Source: an uncultured Shimia sp.
GTDB taxonomy: Bacteria; Pseudomonadota; Alphaproteobacteria; Rhodobacterales; Rhodobacteraceae
DNA: 64,000 bases
Assembly: GCF_947493595.1 (NCBI RefSeq)
Contig: NZ_CANLRL010000002.1
Coordinates: 186,001-250,000 of the forward strand
Direction of reading: 5' to 3'
Shown here: piece by piece, positions 34,062 through 43,151 of the stretch
Layout of the letters: each line of letters starts with the position of its first letter
How positions within the stretch are numbered: position 1 is the first letter of the stretch
Notes under the pieces: generated by a model
The model's input: only the letters and a program-made list of their open reading frames with translations
The model's database searches: none
What the model was told of the DNA's origin: nothing
Made by a program: the position numbers and the translations under genes

Positions 34062-35843
34062 TTATCCAGTCCAAGCCTCCGCGCCCGGTAGGCCGTTGTA
34101 AACGCGCGCCAAGCGGATCAGGTTGTCGGCTCCCACACACTCGACCTGCCAAGCTTTGGAGCTAACCCCCAACATGCGAGGCATCAGCATCGGCCAAAGC
34201 TGATCATCCTGTGTGGTGAACTCAGACCAAAAAGTGCCCTGCACCCCAATGATGCGCTCTGCGAGGTCTGCATCCGGCACTGGCTCCCAGTTGATCGTGT
34301 CCGTAAGTGAGACAAACGCAGCCCAATTGGCCCCCCAATCGTCCTTGTCACTGGTGTGGGCCATATCGAGATAGATGTGCTGTGCCGGGCTCATCACCAC
34401 GTCATACCCGTTGCGGGCCGCTTCCAAACCTTGCCCTTGGCCGGTCCAGCTGAACAGGATGGCCCCATTGGCAATGCCGCCGTTAGAGCCTTTGGCGGCC
34501 TCTTCCCAAGCACAAGGCCGCTGACCGTTTTCCACTGCCTTTGCGCCCAACTTCTGCATCATCCAACCTTGCAAATCGTCGGTGGTTTCCAGACCTTCAC
34601 GCTGCATCAAATCGCGCGCCAACGGGCTGCCCATCCAGGTGCCTTCCGGCAATTCGTCACAGCCCAGATGCAGATGATTGAACGGGAACAACGCGCCTAC
34701 TTCGGCCATGATACCTTCCAGCACATCCCAAGTCCGGGCAATCGCCGGGTTCACCGCGTTGCCTTTGTAGCCCTGCACGCTGACCTCCGCCCCGTTGTCG
34801 CTTGGGTCGCGCAAGTCGGGGAACACATGGGTCAGCGCAATCGCATGTGCGGGCACTTCGATCTCTGGCATCACTTCGATGTTGAGCGCCTTGGCATGCG
34901 CGATGATTTTGCGTGCGGTGTCCTTGGAATAGCTGCCGCCGGCCTCCACTGCTCCGGAGAACAACGCTGGCAAAAGATGCCCTTCGCCGCACAGCGCAGT
35001 TTTCTGCCAAAGCTCTGGAAAACACTCGATCTCAAGGCGGAAAGCTTCATCATCGGCAAAATGCCAATGGAAGCGGTTGAATTTCAACAGCGCCATCAGA
35101 TCGAGCAGGTCCAGAATGGTCTGCGGCTCATAATAATGACGGGCGGTGTCCAAATGCTGTCCCCGCCAGGCAAACCGCGGTGCATCTTTGATCACGCCAC
35201 AGGGAAGTGATCCGTGTTGCAGCAAAGTCAACAAGGTGATCGCACCGTAGAACTCGCCACCAAAGCCGCCGGCACGCAGGATCACACCATCGGTGGACAC
35301 CTCCAGCTCATAGGCGTCTTCCGACAAATCTGCGTGTTCAATTTTGACCTCTGTCTCACCAACAAAAGGCCAACCACGGCGCGTAGCCAAACCCGCCGCA
35401 CTTTCAAACGCAGAGCTGTCACAGACGAATCCAGAGGTCTCCAAAACACCTTCGGAGGCAGCCCAACTCTGTGGTTGGGGCACCAAAGGCAAACCTTCAA
35501 CCGGCCCGAGATCTGGCAAAACTTGCGGACGGCACCCGGACTCAGGGATGGGCAATGCGATGATCTCTTTTCCGCTCCGCAAATACGGCCCCAATGGCAA
35601 CCAAGCGCGGTTGGCCGGCTTAAAGCCACCAGCATATTGGATCACCAGTTCATAGGCGTCACCCGCCGCCAAATTTGGCAAGGCAATCTCTGTATAGCTG
35701 CCCAGCGTTTTCATCACTGTTCCGCCTGAAACAGCTTCAAATGGGCCCATGCCGGAGAAACAAAAAACCGGGGCGATCAGGTTACGCTCCGGTGTAAAAA
35801 CACATGTGATGGTGTCGCCCGTGATACGGCTGTCGTAGTGCAT
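34062..35843 (-). CDS. GH20 beta-N-acetylhexosaminidase
   Basis: A 593-residue protein without a signal peptide, so probably cytoplasmic. Residues about 225-560 are the GH20 catalytic barrel, with the catalytic Asp396-Glu397 pair in HLGCDELPEG, and KFNRFHWHFADDEAFRLEI and MPEIEVPAHA as further markers. Residues 110-220 match a GH20b-type domain. It should release N-acetylglucosamine or N-acetylgalactosamine from imported chitobiose or glycan fragments. The ATG at 35843 comes one base after the GntR stop; longer frames lie inside that gene. Confidence 0.93.
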   Translation of the reverse strand: MHYDSRITGDTITCVFTPERNLIAPVFCFSGMGPFEAVSGGTVMKTLGSYTEIALPNLAAGDAYELVIQYAGGFKPANRAWLPLGPYLRSGKEIIALPIPESGCRPQVLPDLGPVEGLPLVPQPQSWAASEGVLETSGFVCDSSAFESAAGLATRRGWPFVGETEVKIEHADLSEDAYELEVSTDGVILRAGGFGGEFYGAITLLTLLQHGSLPCGVIKDAPRFAWRGQHLDTARHYYEPQTILDLLDLMALLKFNRFHWHFADDEAFRLEIECFPELWQKTALCGEGHLLPALFSGAVEAGGSYSKDTARKIIAHAKALNIEVMPEIEVPAHAIALTHVFPDLRDPSDNGAEVSVQGYKGNAVNPAIARTWDVLEGIMAEVGALFPFNHLHLGCDELPEGTWMGSPLARDLMQREGLETTDDLQGWMMQKLGAKAVENGQRPCAWEEAAKGSNGGIANGAILFSWTGQGQGLEAARNGYDVVMSPAQHIYLDMAHTSDKDDWGANWAAFVSLTDTINWEPVPDADLAERIIGVQGTFWSEFTTQDDQLWPMLMPRMLGVSSKAWQVECVGADNLIRLARVYNGLPGAEAWTG

Positions 35844-35844
35844 G

Positions 35845-36600
35845 TCAGTCCAATCTGAGTTCGGAAACAAAGTCGTAAATATCGGAGCGGTACAGCCCGC
35901 GTGTGAGTTCAATTGGACGGCCGGAATTGAGATACCCTGTCCGCACAATCTGCAACACCGCGCTGCCTTCGGGCAGCTTCATAAGATCAGCATCTGTTGG
36001 TGACAGATTAAGTGCCGTCACCCGTTGTATCGCGCGTGTCGGCGCACTGTTGTCCTTGCGCAAAAGCGCATACAGCGAGGCCTGCACCAACTCCGGATCA
36101 CGCAGGATATCACGTGGTAAAGAAGAGCTCTCAAGCGCAATCGGAACCCCTCCCGCACTGCGCAACCGGCTGATACGCGCCACTTTTTCATGCGCGGCCA
36201 GGCCAAGCGTGACCATTTCATCCGGATTCGGCGAAAACAGCCCTCGTGATAACACTTCCGAGGTGGCATTCATGCCGCGCGCTTGCATGGTTTCGGTGAA
36301 GGAGACCAGCGAGGACAGAGACTGCTTCAGCCTCGGAGAGCCCTCAGCCACAAAAGAACCCGCACCTCGGCGCTGTTCGATCAAACCTTCTTCCACAAGC
36401 TGCGCCACAGCCTTGCGTACGGTCACCCGACTTATGTCAGCTTTCTCTGCCAAATCGCGCTCTGGCGGCAATTGATCACCAGGCTGCAAACGCCCTGTCC
36501 GGATCTCTGTCGCGATGTGCCGGGACAACTGCTGGTAGCGCGGCCCGCGGCCCGCACGATACCAGGTCTCTGGCGTGAAGATCGTGTCTGCAATGGTCAT
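35845..36600 (-). CDS. GntR/HutC-family (UTRA) repressor, NagR-like
   Basis: A 251-residue regulator. The N-terminal winged helix is YQQLSRHIATEIRTGRLQPGDQLPPERDLA followed by ISRVTVRKAVAQL, and the C-terminal UTRA effector domain (about 95-245) has the PIALESSSLP and IELTRGLYR patterns. It should repress the divergent transporter and catabolic genes and respond to an amino-sugar phosphate. ATG 36600 follows AGGAAA; 36615 is also possible. Confidence 0.9.
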   Translation of the reverse strand: MTIADTIFTPETWYRAGRGPRYQQLSRHIATEIRTGRLQPGDQLPPERDLAEKADISRVTVRKAVAQLVEEGLIEQRRGAGSFVAEGSPRLKQSLSSLVSFTETMQARGMNATSEVLSRGLFSPNPDEMVTLGLAAHEKVARISRLRSAGGVPIALESSSLPRDILRDPELVQASLYALLRKDNSAPTRAIQRVTALNLSPTDADLMKLPEGSAVLQIVRTGYLNSGRPIELTRGLYRSDIYDFVSELRLD

Positions 36601-36627
36601 CTGGTTTCCTGACATGGTCTAAAAAAC

Positions 36628-36762
36628 AGTACCAATCTAAAAAAGTTACGCAAGTGCCCTTTATTAACTATCTTTCATCTAATTGAAAAAACTCGGTAAA
36701 TTGCCACACATCCCTTTTGGTATTATATTGGTAGCATTTTGGCTTTTTTGAGGTACCATAAT
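36628..36762. promoter_or_regulatory. Candidate GntR operator half-sites in the divergent promoter
   Basis: The spacer holds GTACCAAT (about 36629), ATTGGTAG (about 36727) and the palindrome GGTACC in TTGAGGTACCATAA (about 36750). All share a GGTAC/GTACC core. Such recurrence in the gap between the regulator and its likely targets suggests binding sites, but the sites are not a standard NagR palindrome. Confidence 0.45.
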
Positions 36763-36817
36763 TGCAACGCGGTGATTCGCTCACTGATTCGCCGCTCGAA
36801 ACCAAGGGGGGAAATTG

Positions 36818-37750
36818 ATGGCCGAACTATCCGCACAGGCATCACAACCAGCCGCCGACGCCCGTAGCCGCTCCATGTCTGAAGGACTCTTCGGATGGTT
36901 GCTTGTGGCTCCGGCTATGATTTTCATCGCTGTGATTGTTGCCTGGCCGCTGGCCGAAACAATCCGTCTCTCCTTTATGGAGGCCGGCCTCGGTGGTGAG
37001 AAATTTGTTGGTCTGGAAAACTACGAAGACCTGGCTGACAGCCGCAAGTTTCACCAAACCGTTGTCCGCACCTTTTATTGGATGTTCCTCTCCGTGGGCA
37101 TCAAACTGGTGATGGGGCTGATTGGCGCCATGCTTCTGAATGCCGCTGTTCCTGGCCGCGCCCTGTTCCGGGTTCTGGTTATGCCGCCCTGGGTCATTCC
37201 AATGGCAATTGGCTGTATCGGCTGGCTGTGGCTCTATAATGGTTACTTTGGCGTTCTGTCTGGCGTGATGATGAAACTGGGCATCACCGACGGTCCGTTT
37301 GAATTCCTCGCGTATAAATCCTCCGCCTTCTACTCGGCTGTTGTCACTGACGTCTGGGTGGGCACACCGATGGTAACGCTCTTCTTCCTCGCCGCCATGC
37401 AGGGCGTGTCCCGCGACCTGTATGAGGCCGCTTGGGTAGACGGCGCTGGCCGCTGGTATCGCTTCCGCCGCATCACCATTCCGCAGATCATGCCGGTGAT
37501 TGTCTCCATGGCGCTCTTGTCCGCGATTTTCACCTTCAACAGCTTCGAAATCATCTGGATTTTGACCGAAGGTGGCCCACGCAGCGCAACCACAACCCTG
37601 ATCATCGACACCTATAAAGTTGCGATCGGGAACTACAAATTCGGCGAAGGTGCCGCACGGGCCGTGATCATCGTTGTCCTGCTCGCCGCATTCTCGCTCA
37701 TCTACTTGTTCTTCCTGAACAAAATCAACAAACGCTACGGGGTGAAGTGA
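36818..37750 (+). CDS. CUT1 ABC sugar transporter permease (MalF-like)
   Basis: A 310-residue inner-membrane protein with six helices. The EAA loop is YEAAWVDGAGRWYRFRRITIPQIMP, which contacts the ATPase. ATG 36818 follows GGGGGGAAA. It is the first gene of the amino-sugar operon, two bases or so ahead of the second permease. Substrate is inferred to be an amino-sugar oligosaccharide from neighbouring genes. Confidence 0.92.
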   Translation: MAELSAQASQPAADARSRSMSEGLFGWLLVAPAMIFIAVIVAWPLAETIRLSFMEAGLGGEKFVGLENYEDLADSRKFHQTVVRTFYWMFLSVGIKLVMGLIGAMLLNAAVPGRALFRVLVMPPWVIPMAIGCIGWLWLYNGYFGVLSGVMMKLGITDGPFEFLAYKSSAFYSAVVTDVWVGTPMVTLFFLAAMQGVSRDLYEAAWVDGAGRWYRFRRITIPQIMPVIVSMALLSAIFTFNSFEIIWILTEGGPRSATTTLIIDTYKVAIGNYKFGEGAARAVIIVVLLAAFSLIYLFFLNKINKRYGVK

Positions 37751-37751
37751 T

Positions 37752-38594
37752 ATGATGGATCGCTATTCCAAACTGCAAATGGTCGGCATTTACGCAGCCC
37801 TTGCTGTCTTCCTGACCTTCATCCTGCTGCCCTTCTTTGAGATGTTCATGGCGTCCTTGCGCCCTCTGGAGCACCTGTTCCGCAGCCCGTATCAGTTCTG
37901 GTCCGACGACTTCAGCTTCCAGGCCTATAAGGACATGTGGGTGACCGTGCCTCTGCTGGGACGTTACATCTTCAACTCGATCTTCATCGCCACCTCGGTG
38001 ACCCTGATCACGATGTTCTTTGTGGTGCCTGCGGCCTACGCCTTTGCCCGCCTGCAGTTCCCATTCAAAAACATCACTCTGGGCATCTTCTTGGGGGTGA
38101 ACATGTTTACCGGTGCGGTTCTGCTTATCCCGCTGTATCGCGTCCTGCGCACCTTGGGCCTGCTGAACACCTACTGGGCGATGATCGTGCCCGGCGTGGC
38201 CTTCCTGATCCCAACCGGTATCTGGCTGCTGCGCTCTTACCTGGAAAAAATTCCACGCGAACTGGAAGAAGCGGCTTTTGTCGACGGGGCATCCCGTATG
38301 TACACCCTGCGCCGTGTTGTTCTGCCTCTGGCCGTGCCTGGCTTGATCGTGGTGAGCGTTGCCGTCTTCATCGGCGCCTATGCCCAGCAGTTCCTGTTCG
38401 CAATCACATTCAACCAGACCCGTGAGCTGCAGCCGCTGCCTGCCGGTCTGTTCGAATTCATCGGCTACCAGTCGGTGACCTGGAACGAAATGATGGCCGC
38501 GGCCTTGGTAGGTGTCCTACCGGTCATGCTCATCTTCCTGTTCCTGCAAAAATACCTCGTCGCCGGTCTCACGGCAGGCGCGGTTAAAGAATGA
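37752..38594 (+). CDS. CUT1 ABC sugar transporter permease (MalG-like)
   Basis: A 280-residue six-helix permease with the EAA loop ELEEAAFVDGASRMYTLRRVVLPLAVPG. It pairs with the preceding permease. Two ATGs (37752 and 37755) are possible. The stop lies 24 bases ahead of the binding-protein start. Confidence 0.92.
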   Translation: MMDRYSKLQMVGIYAALAVFLTFILLPFFEMFMASLRPLEHLFRSPYQFWSDDFSFQAYKDMWVTVPLLGRYIFNSIFIATSVTLITMFFVVPAAYAFARLQFPFKNITLGIFLGVNMFTGAVLLIPLYRVLRTLGLLNTYWAMIVPGVAFLIPTGIWLLRSYLEKIPRELEEAAFVDGASRMYTLRRVVLPLAVPGLIVVSVAVFIGAYAQQFLFAITFNQTRELQPLPAGLFEFIGYQSVTWNEMMAAALVGVLPVMLIFLFLQKYLVAGLTAGAVKE

Positions 38595-38617
38595 GTTCAA
38601 TCAAGGGAGAGAAGACT

Positions 38618-39823
38618 ATGAAACTCGTGAAACTCACATTGGGCGCAGCCCTTCTGTCTGGAGCCGCAAGCGGCGCACTGGCAGCTGACACAGAACTGCA
38701 CTTCATCATGTGTGGTGGCGAAGTCCGCGAAGCTGACCAAGCTGTTGTTGATCAGTTTGAGAAAGACCACGACGGTGTGTCCGTGAACCTCGAAGCTGTG
38801 CCATGGGGCACATGCCAGGACAAATCTCTGACTCTGGCCGCTGCGGGTGATCCACCCTCCATCGCTTACATGGGGTCCCGTACCCTGCGTCAGCTGGCCA
38901 ACAACGATCTGATCGTTGCGGCAAACATTGACGCGGACGCGCCTTACCAGCCAGGTGTTCTGAACACCGTGACCATCGAAGGCACCCAGTGGGGCTACCC
39001 ACACGCGTTCTCCACCAAAGCGCTCTACATCAACTGTGGTATCGTTGAAGAATCCGGCCAGGAATGTGTTGCTCCAGCAACTTGGGATGAGATGTACGCA
39101 ATGGCCAAAGGCGTTGTGGACAACACCGAAGTGGCTGGCGTTGGCCTCTCCGGCAAAGACTTCGACAACACCATGCACCAGTTCCTGAACTACCTGTACT
39201 CCAACGGTGGTACTGTGATCGACGGCGCAACCGGCAAAAACATGCTGGACAGCAAAGAGACGCGCGAAACCCTGGAGTTCTACGGCAAGCTCGTAGACGT
39301 TGCGCAGGACGGCCCAACCGCATGGGAGCGCAGCCAGCTGCGTGATCTGTTCAACGACGGCAAGATCGCCATGTATGTGACCGGTCCTTGGGGTCACGGC
39401 CAGCACAACGAAGACATCAACCAGCTGGTTGCACCAATTCCTGCCGGTCCGTCCGGTGAGAGCGGCTCCATCCTGATCACCGACTCCATCGTGGTGTTCA
39501 AAGGTTCCGGTCACGAAGATCTGGCTCACGACCTGGCACAGCGTATCACCTCCGGTGACAGCCAGTACGACCTGGACAGCAGCTGGGGTCTGACACCGAT
39601 CCTAGACTACACCAAACTGGGCAAAGAAGATCCTTACTACAACGACGGCATCTGGCCGACCTTCACTGCATCGATCGCTACCGGTGGCCCAGAGCCGCTC
39701 GTAGAAGACTTCAAATCGCTGCAGTCTGTGTTCACCAACATGGTTCAGGGCATCATCCTGAAAGACGACACTGTCGACAACCTGGTGACCATCGCAGCTG
39801 AAGAGCTCGACGACGCCCTCTAA
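38618..39823 (+). CDS. ABC transporter sugar-binding protein (amino-sugar oligosaccharides)
   Basis: A 401-residue periplasmic binding protein with a signal peptide (LLSGAASGALA) and the extracellular-binding-protein type 1 pattern. It contains four cysteines or so (MCGG, GTCQ, INCG, ECV), likely disulfide-bonded. ATG 38618 follows AGGGAGAG. Codon use is more biased than in its neighbours, as expected for a highly expressed binding protein. Confidence 0.92.
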   Translation: MKLVKLTLGAALLSGAASGALAADTELHFIMCGGEVREADQAVVDQFEKDHDGVSVNLEAVPWGTCQDKSLTLAAAGDPPSIAYMGSRTLRQLANNDLIVAANIDADAPYQPGVLNTVTIEGTQWGYPHAFSTKALYINCGIVEESGQECVAPATWDEMYAMAKGVVDNTEVAGVGLSGKDFDNTMHQFLNYLYSNGGTVIDGATGKNMLDSKETRETLEFYGKLVDVAQDGPTAWERSQLRDLFNDGKIAMYVTGPWGHGQHNEDINQLVAPIPAGPSGESGSILITDSIVVFKGSGHEDLAHDLAQRITSGDSQYDLDSSWGLTPILDYTKLGKEDPYYNDGIWPTFTASIATGGPEPLVEDFKSLQSVFTNMVQGIILKDDTVDNLVTIAAEELDDAL

Positions 39824-39838
39824 GGGTTCCTCCCTGCT

Positions 39839-39869
39839 CCGGGCGCGCCAGACTACGCGGCGTGCCCGG
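39839..39869 (+). other. Hairpin between binding-protein and ATPase genes
   Basis: CCGGGCGCGCC (39839-39849) pairs with GGCGTGCCCGG (39859-39869) with one mismatch and no T-run. Such stem-loops after binding-protein genes usually protect the upstream mRNA and lower downstream expression. Confidence 0.65.
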
Positions 39870-39912
39870 GGTGCCTCCACTCACGAAACTTCTCAGACAA
39901 ACGGACAGACCC

Positions 39913-41010
39913 ATGGCGACGCTCAACCTGAATGCTATCAACAAGTCCTTCGGTTCGGCCAAGGTGTTGCACGACATCAGCCTGGCAATCGAGGATAAAG
40001 AATTTGTGGTCTTCGTAGGCCCCTCCGGCTGCGGCAAATCCACCTTGCTGCGCATCATTGCCGGCCTCGAAGAATCCACCTCCGGCTCCATCCATATCGG
40101 CGACGAAGATGTCAGCGACGCAGCCCCTGTGGACCGCGGTATCTCCATGGTGTTCCAGTCTTACGCGCTGTATCCGCACCTGAGCGTCTATGAGAACATT
40201 GCCTTCCCATTGCGCGTGCAAAAGATGGCAAAAGCCGAAATGGACGAGCGCGTGAAGCGCGCTGCAGACATCCTGCAACTCACAGAAAAACTCGACCTGA
40301 AGCCGGGCCAGCTATCCGGTGGTCAGCGTCAGCGTGTGGCCATTGGCCGCTCGATTGTGCGCAACCCAAAAGTCTTCCTGTTTGACGAACCACTCTCCAA
40401 CCTTGACGCCGCCCTGCGTGGCGACATGCGTGTGGAACTGAGCCAACTGCACAACCAGCTCGACGCCACCATGGTCTATGTGACCCACGATCAGGTTGAA
40501 GCCATGACCATGGCAGACCGTATCGTGGTGTTGAACGGCGGCAAAGTGGAACAATTTGGCTCTCCGATGGAGCTGTACCACCACCCTGCAACCAAATTTG
40601 TGGCTGGCTTTATTGGTCAACCCAACATGAACTTTGTACCGGCCACCGTACTCGAAACCACTGGCGCATTGACTGTGGAGCTTGATGGTGGACACAAGAT
40701 GTCCCTGCCTGTCGATACCGCCGGCGTATCCAAAGGCGACACCGTCGAAGTTGGCATTCGACCCGAGCACGTGTCTCTGAGCGAAGATGGCCTGGACATC
40801 ACTGTTAACGTGCTTGAGCGCCTTGGCGGCGTATCGATCACCTACGGCACAATTGGCAACGGCACCCGTTTCTGCGCATCGCTCTCTGGCGATGCGCCAA
40901 TTGAGCAAGGCAAGAACATGCGTCTGACTGTGGCGCCGGAAGATTGCCACGTGTTCCAATCCAACGGCAACGTTCTGCGCCGTAAATCTGCCCCAGCATT
41001 GGTGGCGTAA
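39913..41010 (+). CDS. CUT1 ABC sugar transporter ATPase (MalK/UgpC-like)
   Basis: A 365-residue ATPase with an intact Walker A (GPSGCGKST), signature LSGGQRQRVA, Walker B FLFDEPLSNLD and H-loop VTHDQ, plus the C-terminal OB-fold regulatory domain. It energises the two permeases. ATG 39913 is 43 bases after the hairpin. Confidence 0.95.
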   Translation: MATLNLNAINKSFGSAKVLHDISLAIEDKEFVVFVGPSGCGKSTLLRIIAGLEESTSGSIHIGDEDVSDAAPVDRGISMVFQSYALYPHLSVYENIAFPLRVQKMAKAEMDERVKRAADILQLTEKLDLKPGQLSGGQRQRVAIGRSIVRNPKVFLFDEPLSNLDAALRGDMRVELSQLHNQLDATMVYVTHDQVEAMTMADRIVVLNGGKVEQFGSPMELYHHPATKFVAGFIGQPNMNFVPATVLETTGALTVELDGGHKMSLPVDTAGVSKGDTVEVGIRPEHVSLSEDGLDITVNVLERLGGVSITYGTIGNGTRFCASLSGDAPIEQGKNMRLTVAPEDCHVFQSNGNVLRRKSAPALVA

Positions 41011-41019
41011 GGACCTCTC

Positions 41020-42156
41020 ATGCGCGTTGTCACAGCAGGTATAGGCCTTCGGGCCGGGCATGTGCTCTCCATTCTGAAGGAGGCCATGCCGGAGGTGGAG
41101 TTTGTCGGGTTCTATGACCCACAACCCACACATCTGGAGATGATTGGCACCGAGGTGCCACAGTTCGACACAATAGAGACCATGTTGGCGGAAACCGCCC
41201 CAGATCTCTTCTTTGTCGGCTCTCCCAATAGCTTCCATTTGGAGCATATCAAGATCGGCCTTGCGGCCGGCGTGCGGATCTTTACCGAAAAACCTGTGGT
41301 CACCACAAAAGAGGAAACCATGGAATTGGCTGCGCTCCTTGCGGAGCACGGCACCGACAGCGTCATGGTTGGTCTGGTGTTGCGCTATTCGCAGCATATG
41401 GTCGACCTGCGCCGCGTGCTGGATCAGCTTGGCCCCATCACTTCGCTGGAAGCCAACGAGCACATCGCACCCTACCACGGCGCGTTCTTCATGCGCGATT
41501 GGCGGCGCATGGTGCAGTGGTCCGGCGGCTTCATGCTCGAGAAATGCTGCCACGACATCGACATTTATAACATGGTCACCAATTCGCGCCCCACACAGGT
41601 CGCGAGTTTTGGCGGGCGCAAATCATTTGTTCCGGCGTTTGCGCCCGCCTCAAATACCGAAAATGAAATCATGCACCGCAAGAAAAGCGTCTGGCAAAGC
41701 ATTGATGACCCGTTCCACTCAGATGGCGACATCATCGACTACCAGACCGCAATTTTGCAGTACGAGAGCGGCGCCTCCCTGTCGTTTCACACCAACCTGA
41801 ACGTGCCGGATGAGCACCGCCGGTTCTGTGTGATGGGCGCGATGGGCATGGCCGAAGGCGATTTTGTGCGCGGCTATCTGAAAGCCACTGCACGCGACGG
41901 ATCGGTGATTGCCGACCACGACTATACCCAGATGGACAGCGCTCGGGCCTCGGCCCACTACGGCGCGGACCACATGATGGTGGATGACATCGTCGCCTTC
42001 CTGAAAGGCGAAACAGAGACTCTACCGGTTGGCGTGGTTGACGCGCTGGAAGCGGGTCTTGTCGCGATGGCGCTGGATGAGGCGCGCATCGACGGAAAAA
42101 TGATCAATATGGCCCCTGTTTGGGCCGAATTCGACAAGTTTGGATTGCGAGAATGA
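41020..42156 (+). CDS. Gfo/Idh/MocA-family oxidoreductase
   Basis: A 378-residue NAD(P)-type oxidoreductase. The N-terminus (MRVVTAGIGLRAGHVLSIL) replaces the usual GxGxxG by GIGLRAG. EKP (TEKPVVTTKEE) and the CCHDIDIYNM segment carry the probable catalytic Lys and His. It sits between the transporter and the amino-sugar enzymes. It may act on a sugar alcohol or lactone or epimerise an amino sugar; the substrate is not known. It overlaps the next gene by ATGA. Confidence 0.88.
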   Translation: MRVVTAGIGLRAGHVLSILKEAMPEVEFVGFYDPQPTHLEMIGTEVPQFDTIETMLAETAPDLFFVGSPNSFHLEHIKIGLAAGVRIFTEKPVVTTKEETMELAALLAEHGTDSVMVGLVLRYSQHMVDLRRVLDQLGPITSLEANEHIAPYHGAFFMRDWRRMVQWSGGFMLEKCCHDIDIYNMVTNSRPTQVASFGGRKSFVPAFAPASNTENEIMHRKKSVWQSIDDPFHSDGDIIDYQTAILQYESGASLSFHTNLNVPDEHRRFCVMGAMGMAEGDFVRGYLKATARDGSVIADHDYTQMDSARASAHYGADHMMVDDIVAFLKGETETLPVGVVDALEAGLVAMALDEARIDGKMINMAPVWAEFDKFGLRE

Positions 42157-43151
42157 CAATGAACAGCACCGTACACGGCGCATTGATGGCCAAAGAAAGC
42201 GCAGAGGCAATTGACGTCTTTGCCAAAACCGCAACACAGGATGTTTCGCTGCCAAACTTGGACACTGTAAAGGCGATCTACACCATCGCGCGTGGCTCCT
42301 CTGACGCCGCTGCAAACATCCTGTCGTATGAATTCATGCGGGAACTTGGCGTGCCGGTGACCTCTCTGCCACCTTCGGTGTTCTCCATCGGCAAAGGTGT
42401 GTCCATGGACAACTCCGCCGCGCTGGTGGTGAGCCAGTCCGGCGCCTCCGAAGATCTCGTGCGCAGCGCCAAAGGAGCTGCGTCTCGTGGGGCCAAAGTT
42501 CTGGCGCTGACCAACATCCCTGACAGCCCGGTGGAAGCCGCTGCTGATGCCACCATCGCAATTGGTGCAGGTCCGGAAAATGCCGTCCCAGCCACCAAAA
42601 CCGTAGTCGGTTCTGTGGCCGCCGGCATGGCGCTTTTGGCAGGTTTAGAGTCTACGTATGACGCCAAACCTTCCGCTGAATCCATAGCCGCCGCGCCCTC
42701 CGCGCTGCCAGATGCTGCCGCCCTGCGTGCCGCGTTTCTGCGTGCGCGCCACTTCTATGTGATTGGCCGTGACACCGGCTTTGGTGCCGCCCACGAAGTT
42801 GCGCTGAAACTCAAGGAATGCTGCGCCCTGCACGCCGAAGCTTATTCCGCTTCTGAAGTGCTGCACGGTCCACTGCAACTGGCGACCAACCCGATGATGG
42901 TGCTGATCCTCGACACGGGCCAAGCCGACATTCAGGACAGCCTCGATCAAGCCGAAGCCCGTTTCACCGCGGTCGGCTGTGACGTGCATCGCATTCGTGT
43001 GACCGACCTGATCGACACCGAGATCAAGCCTGCCGCAGCAGCCGCTTACCTTCTTGCGCTGATCTACCCGGTCATCCTTGAAACCGCGCTCGCAATGGGC
43101 TTGAACCCGGACACTCCGGAAACTCTGGCGAAAGTGACCCAGACAACATGA
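42153..43151 (+). CDS. SIS-domain sugar-phosphate deaminase (NagB-II/GlmS-isomerase-like)
   Basis: A 332-residue protein made of two SIS domains, like the isomerase half of GlmS without the glutaminase domain. TIARGSSDAAA (first SIS), VVSQSGASEDLV, FYVIGRDTGFGAAHEVALKLKE and AEAYSASEVLHGP are visible. Proteins of this type act as glucosamine-6-phosphate deaminase (NagB-II) in bacteria lacking the classical NagB. The nagA downstream supports this. Starts in an ATGA overlap. Confidence 0.85.
   Translation: MTMNSTVHGALMAKESAEAIDVFAKTATQDVSLPNLDTVKAIYTIARGSSDAAANILSYEFMRELGVPVTSLPPSVFSIGKGVSMDNSAALVVSQSGASEDLVRSAKGAASRGAKVLALTNIPDSPVEAAADATIAIGAGPENAVPATKTVVGSVAAGMALLAGLESTYDAKPSAESIAAAPSALPDAAALRAAFLRARHFYVIGRDTGFGAAHEVALKLKECCALHAEAYSASEVLHGPLQLATNPMMVLILDTGQADIQDSLDQAEARFTAVGCDVHRIRVTDLIDTEIKPAAAAAYLLALIYPVILETALAMGLNPDTPETLAKVTQTT

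Noticed and set aside
40312..41553. 413-codon open frame on the minus strand
   Set aside because: Antisense to the ABC ATPase and oxidoreductase genes.
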